Source: Syntrophales bacterium
Lineage (GTDB): Bacteria > Desulfobacterota > Syntrophia > Syntrophales > UBA2192
Direction: 5' to 3'
Length of the DNA stretch: 6,240 nt
NCBI GenBank assembly: GCA_025454095.1
Contig: JALOPC010000167.1
Span: forward strand, 1 to 6,240
Below the pieces are notes generated by a model that searched no databases, was not told the origin of the DNA, and worked only from the letters and a program-made list of their open reading frames with translations. Positions 5,386 through 6,240 of the stretch are shown piece by piece; positions within the stretch are counted from its first letter, which is position 1; each line of letters begins with the position of its first letter. The position numbers and the translations under genes are program-made.

Positions 5386-5816
5386 TCGCGGTCGATACGA
5401 ATCTTCTCGTCTACGCCCATCGCGAGGATTCCCCATGGCACGAGGCGGCCTATGGCTGCATCGCGGAGCTGGCGCAAGGTCGCGCCCCCTGGGCAATACC
5501 CTGGCCCTGCATCCATGAATTTCTCGCCATCGCCACACACCCCAGGATCTACGATCCCCCCACCCCGCTCCGTCAGGCCATGGTGCAGGTTGAGGCCTGG
5601 CTGGAGTCGCCCAGTCTCGCGCTTCTGGCGGAAACGGATGGCTACTGGAAGGAACTTCGTAACCTGGCAGGCACGGCAAAGGTTACCGGGGCGCAGATCC
5701 ACGATGCCCGGATTGCCGGGATCTGTCGACACCACGGCGTCAAGGAACTGTGGACGGCCGACCGGGACTTCGGGCGTTACGCGGGGCTGAAAGTCCGCAA
5801 CCCTCTGATCAAATAA
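5382..5816 (+). CDS. vapC: VapC PIN-domain ribonuclease toxin
   Basis: The 144-residue PIN-domain protein appears complete. VDTNLLVYAHR carries the first catalytic Asp (D5), IHEFLAIATHPR carries the Glu (E46), IHDARIAGI carries Asp108, and TADRDFGRY carries the last acidic pair (D127, D129). It ends in the usual NPL motif. VapC toxins are Mg2+-dependent RNases that cleave tRNA or rRNA when released from VapB; the target of this one cannot be inferred. It starts within the antitoxin stop (ATGA, 5382-5385). No terminator is evident after the TAA; the next sequence is repeat array C. Confidence 0.93.
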   Translation: MIAVDTNLLVYAHREDSPWHEAAYGCIAELAQGRAPWAIPWPCIHEFLAIATHPRIYDPPTPLRQAMVQVEAWLESPSLALLAETDGYWKELRNLAGTAKVTGAQIHDARIAGICRHHGVKELWTADRDFGRYAGLKVRNPLIK

Positions 5817-5847
5817 TTCGATCCCATTTTCACGCCACATCCCCCCT

Positions 5848-5945
5848 TGTCATTATCCCCTCTTACTTCTCGATGTCATCTCCGCTTCCCTCTCGATGTC
5901 ATCCCCGCCGACCTTTGAAGTCATCCCCGCGAAGGCGGGGATCCA
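5848..5945 (+). repeat. Palindromic repeat copy C with tandem half-units
   Basis: Four related units begin at about 5848, 5874, 5897 and 5919, at 22-26 base spacing. The first three are left halves only (TGTCATTATCCCC, TGTCATCTCCGC, TGTCATCCCCGC). The last is complete, with an 8-bp stem ATCCCCGC (5923-5930) / GCGGGGAT (5935-5942) and loop GAAG. It is the longest of the three arrays in the window and separates the vapBC operon from the CRISPR region. Confidence 0.85.
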
Positions 5946-5950
5946 TCCCT

Positions 5951-6048
5951 TTCCCCAACTACGCCAGTGCACAAGAGGCGACCTGAAATGAGTGGTAAAC
6001 TATTCCTTTACAACTGGTTTCAATCCACGCCCCTGCGCGAGGGGCGAC
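5951..6048 (-). CRISPR. Remnant type I-C CRISPR unit (decayed repeat, spacer, intact repeat)
   Basis: The 32 bases at 6017-6048, beginning GTTTCAATCC and ending GGGGCGAC, match the type I-C repeat form. On the - strand it reads GTCGC...ATTGAAAC with a 7-bp stem CGCCCCT/AGGGGCG, so crRNA would be made leftward. To its left lies a 34-base AT-richer segment (5983-6016), the right length for a I-C spacer. Before that, 5951-5982 matches the repeat at about 21 of 32 positions, including the final GGCGAC. This fits a decayed leader-distal terminal repeat, but that copy also overlaps the flank of repeat copy C, so it is less certain than the intact repeat. Confidence 0.7.
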
Positions 6049-6071
6049 TCGATCTCGTCGGAAAGGACGGT

Positions 6072-6240
6072 CGGCTCATTCCCACGCATGTGGGGAACGC
6101 TCGATGAACTGTCAAGTTTTGCTTGACTGTTCCGGTTCATCCCCACGCATGTGGGGAACGCTGCAATCCAGCTAGTATGTCTGCGCGATTGCTCGGTTCA
6201 TCCCCACGCATGTGGGGAACGCGACAAAATCCAAAAGGTC
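6072..6240 (-). CRISPR. Type I-E CRISPR array, continues past the right edge
   Basis: Repeats of 29 bases lie at 6072-6100, 6133-6161 and 6194-6222, a constant 61-base period. Spacers are 32 bases (6101-6132, 6162-6193), plus a partial one at 6223-6240. Repeats two and three are identical, beginning CGGTTCATCC and ending GGGGAACGC with stem CCCCAC/GTGGGG. The first differs at two positions (CGGCTCATTCC). Compared with the E. coli I-E repeat, the crRNA direction is the - strand with handle ATGAACCG. The decayed first repeat marks the leader-distal end, so the leader and probably cas genes lie to the right. Confidence 0.95.

Noticed and set aside
4247..5840. Leftward open frames across the toxin-antitoxin modules (4247-4882, 5029-5679, 5364-5840)
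   Set aside because: They are antisense to recognisable RHH and PIN domains and contain no motif of their own.
6162..6193. Inverted repeat GCAATC/GATTGC at the ends of the second I-E spacer
   Set aside because: Only 6 bp with an 18-base loop, well within chance, unlike the 11-bp repeat in the first spacer.

Overview
This GC-rich window most likely comes from a proteobacterium, plausibly a deltaproteobacterium (Desulfobacterota). That placement is an inference from the strong GC bias, the two dispersed palindromic repeat families and the forms of the CRISPR repeats. No gene here is a firm taxonomic marker.

Positions 1-3391 hold a compact leftward (- strand) gene string. In transcription order it runs: a HepT-like HEPN protein with an altered active-site motif (3391-3068), an isochorismatase-like cysteine hydrolase (3056-2490), a small zincin metallopeptidase whose GTG start overlaps the previous stop by 4 bases (2493-2116), a membrane protein of the DUF697/YcjF type (1969-992), and an EamA/DMT-family transporter (978-58). 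The first three genes are tightly packed. A cluster of three GC-rich hairpins at 2020-2100 separates them from the last two. A 141-base divergent intergenic region with nested palindromes separates the string from a rightward unknown gene at 3533-3937. The protein of that gene has a layout resembling a degenerate PD-(D/E)XK nuclease fold.

Positions 3938-5947 form an accessory region. Two vapBC-type toxin-antitoxin modules (4289-4915 and 5140-5816) are bracketed by three same-orientation copies of a hairpin repeat (4123-4172, 4971-5018, 5848-5945). Each copy is preceded by one or more left half-units spaced about 22-26 bases apart. The toxin of module 1 is broken: the segment that should carry the first catalytic Asp is missing and the frame is shifted. 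Module 2 looks intact, with a perfect TTGACA box and an operator-like inverted repeat that runs into the antitoxin start, suggesting a leaderless transcript.

Positions 5951-6240 hold the most unusual structure, a chimeric CRISPR locus. A canonical 32-base type I-C repeat (6017-6048), with a probable decayed I-C repeat and a 34-base spacer to its left, is followed after only 23 bases by a type I-E array. That array has 29-base repeats at 61-base period with 32-base spacers and runs off the right edge. Both parts point the same way (crRNA on the - strand). The decayed copies lie on the left, so the leader and any cas genes should be to the right, outside the window.
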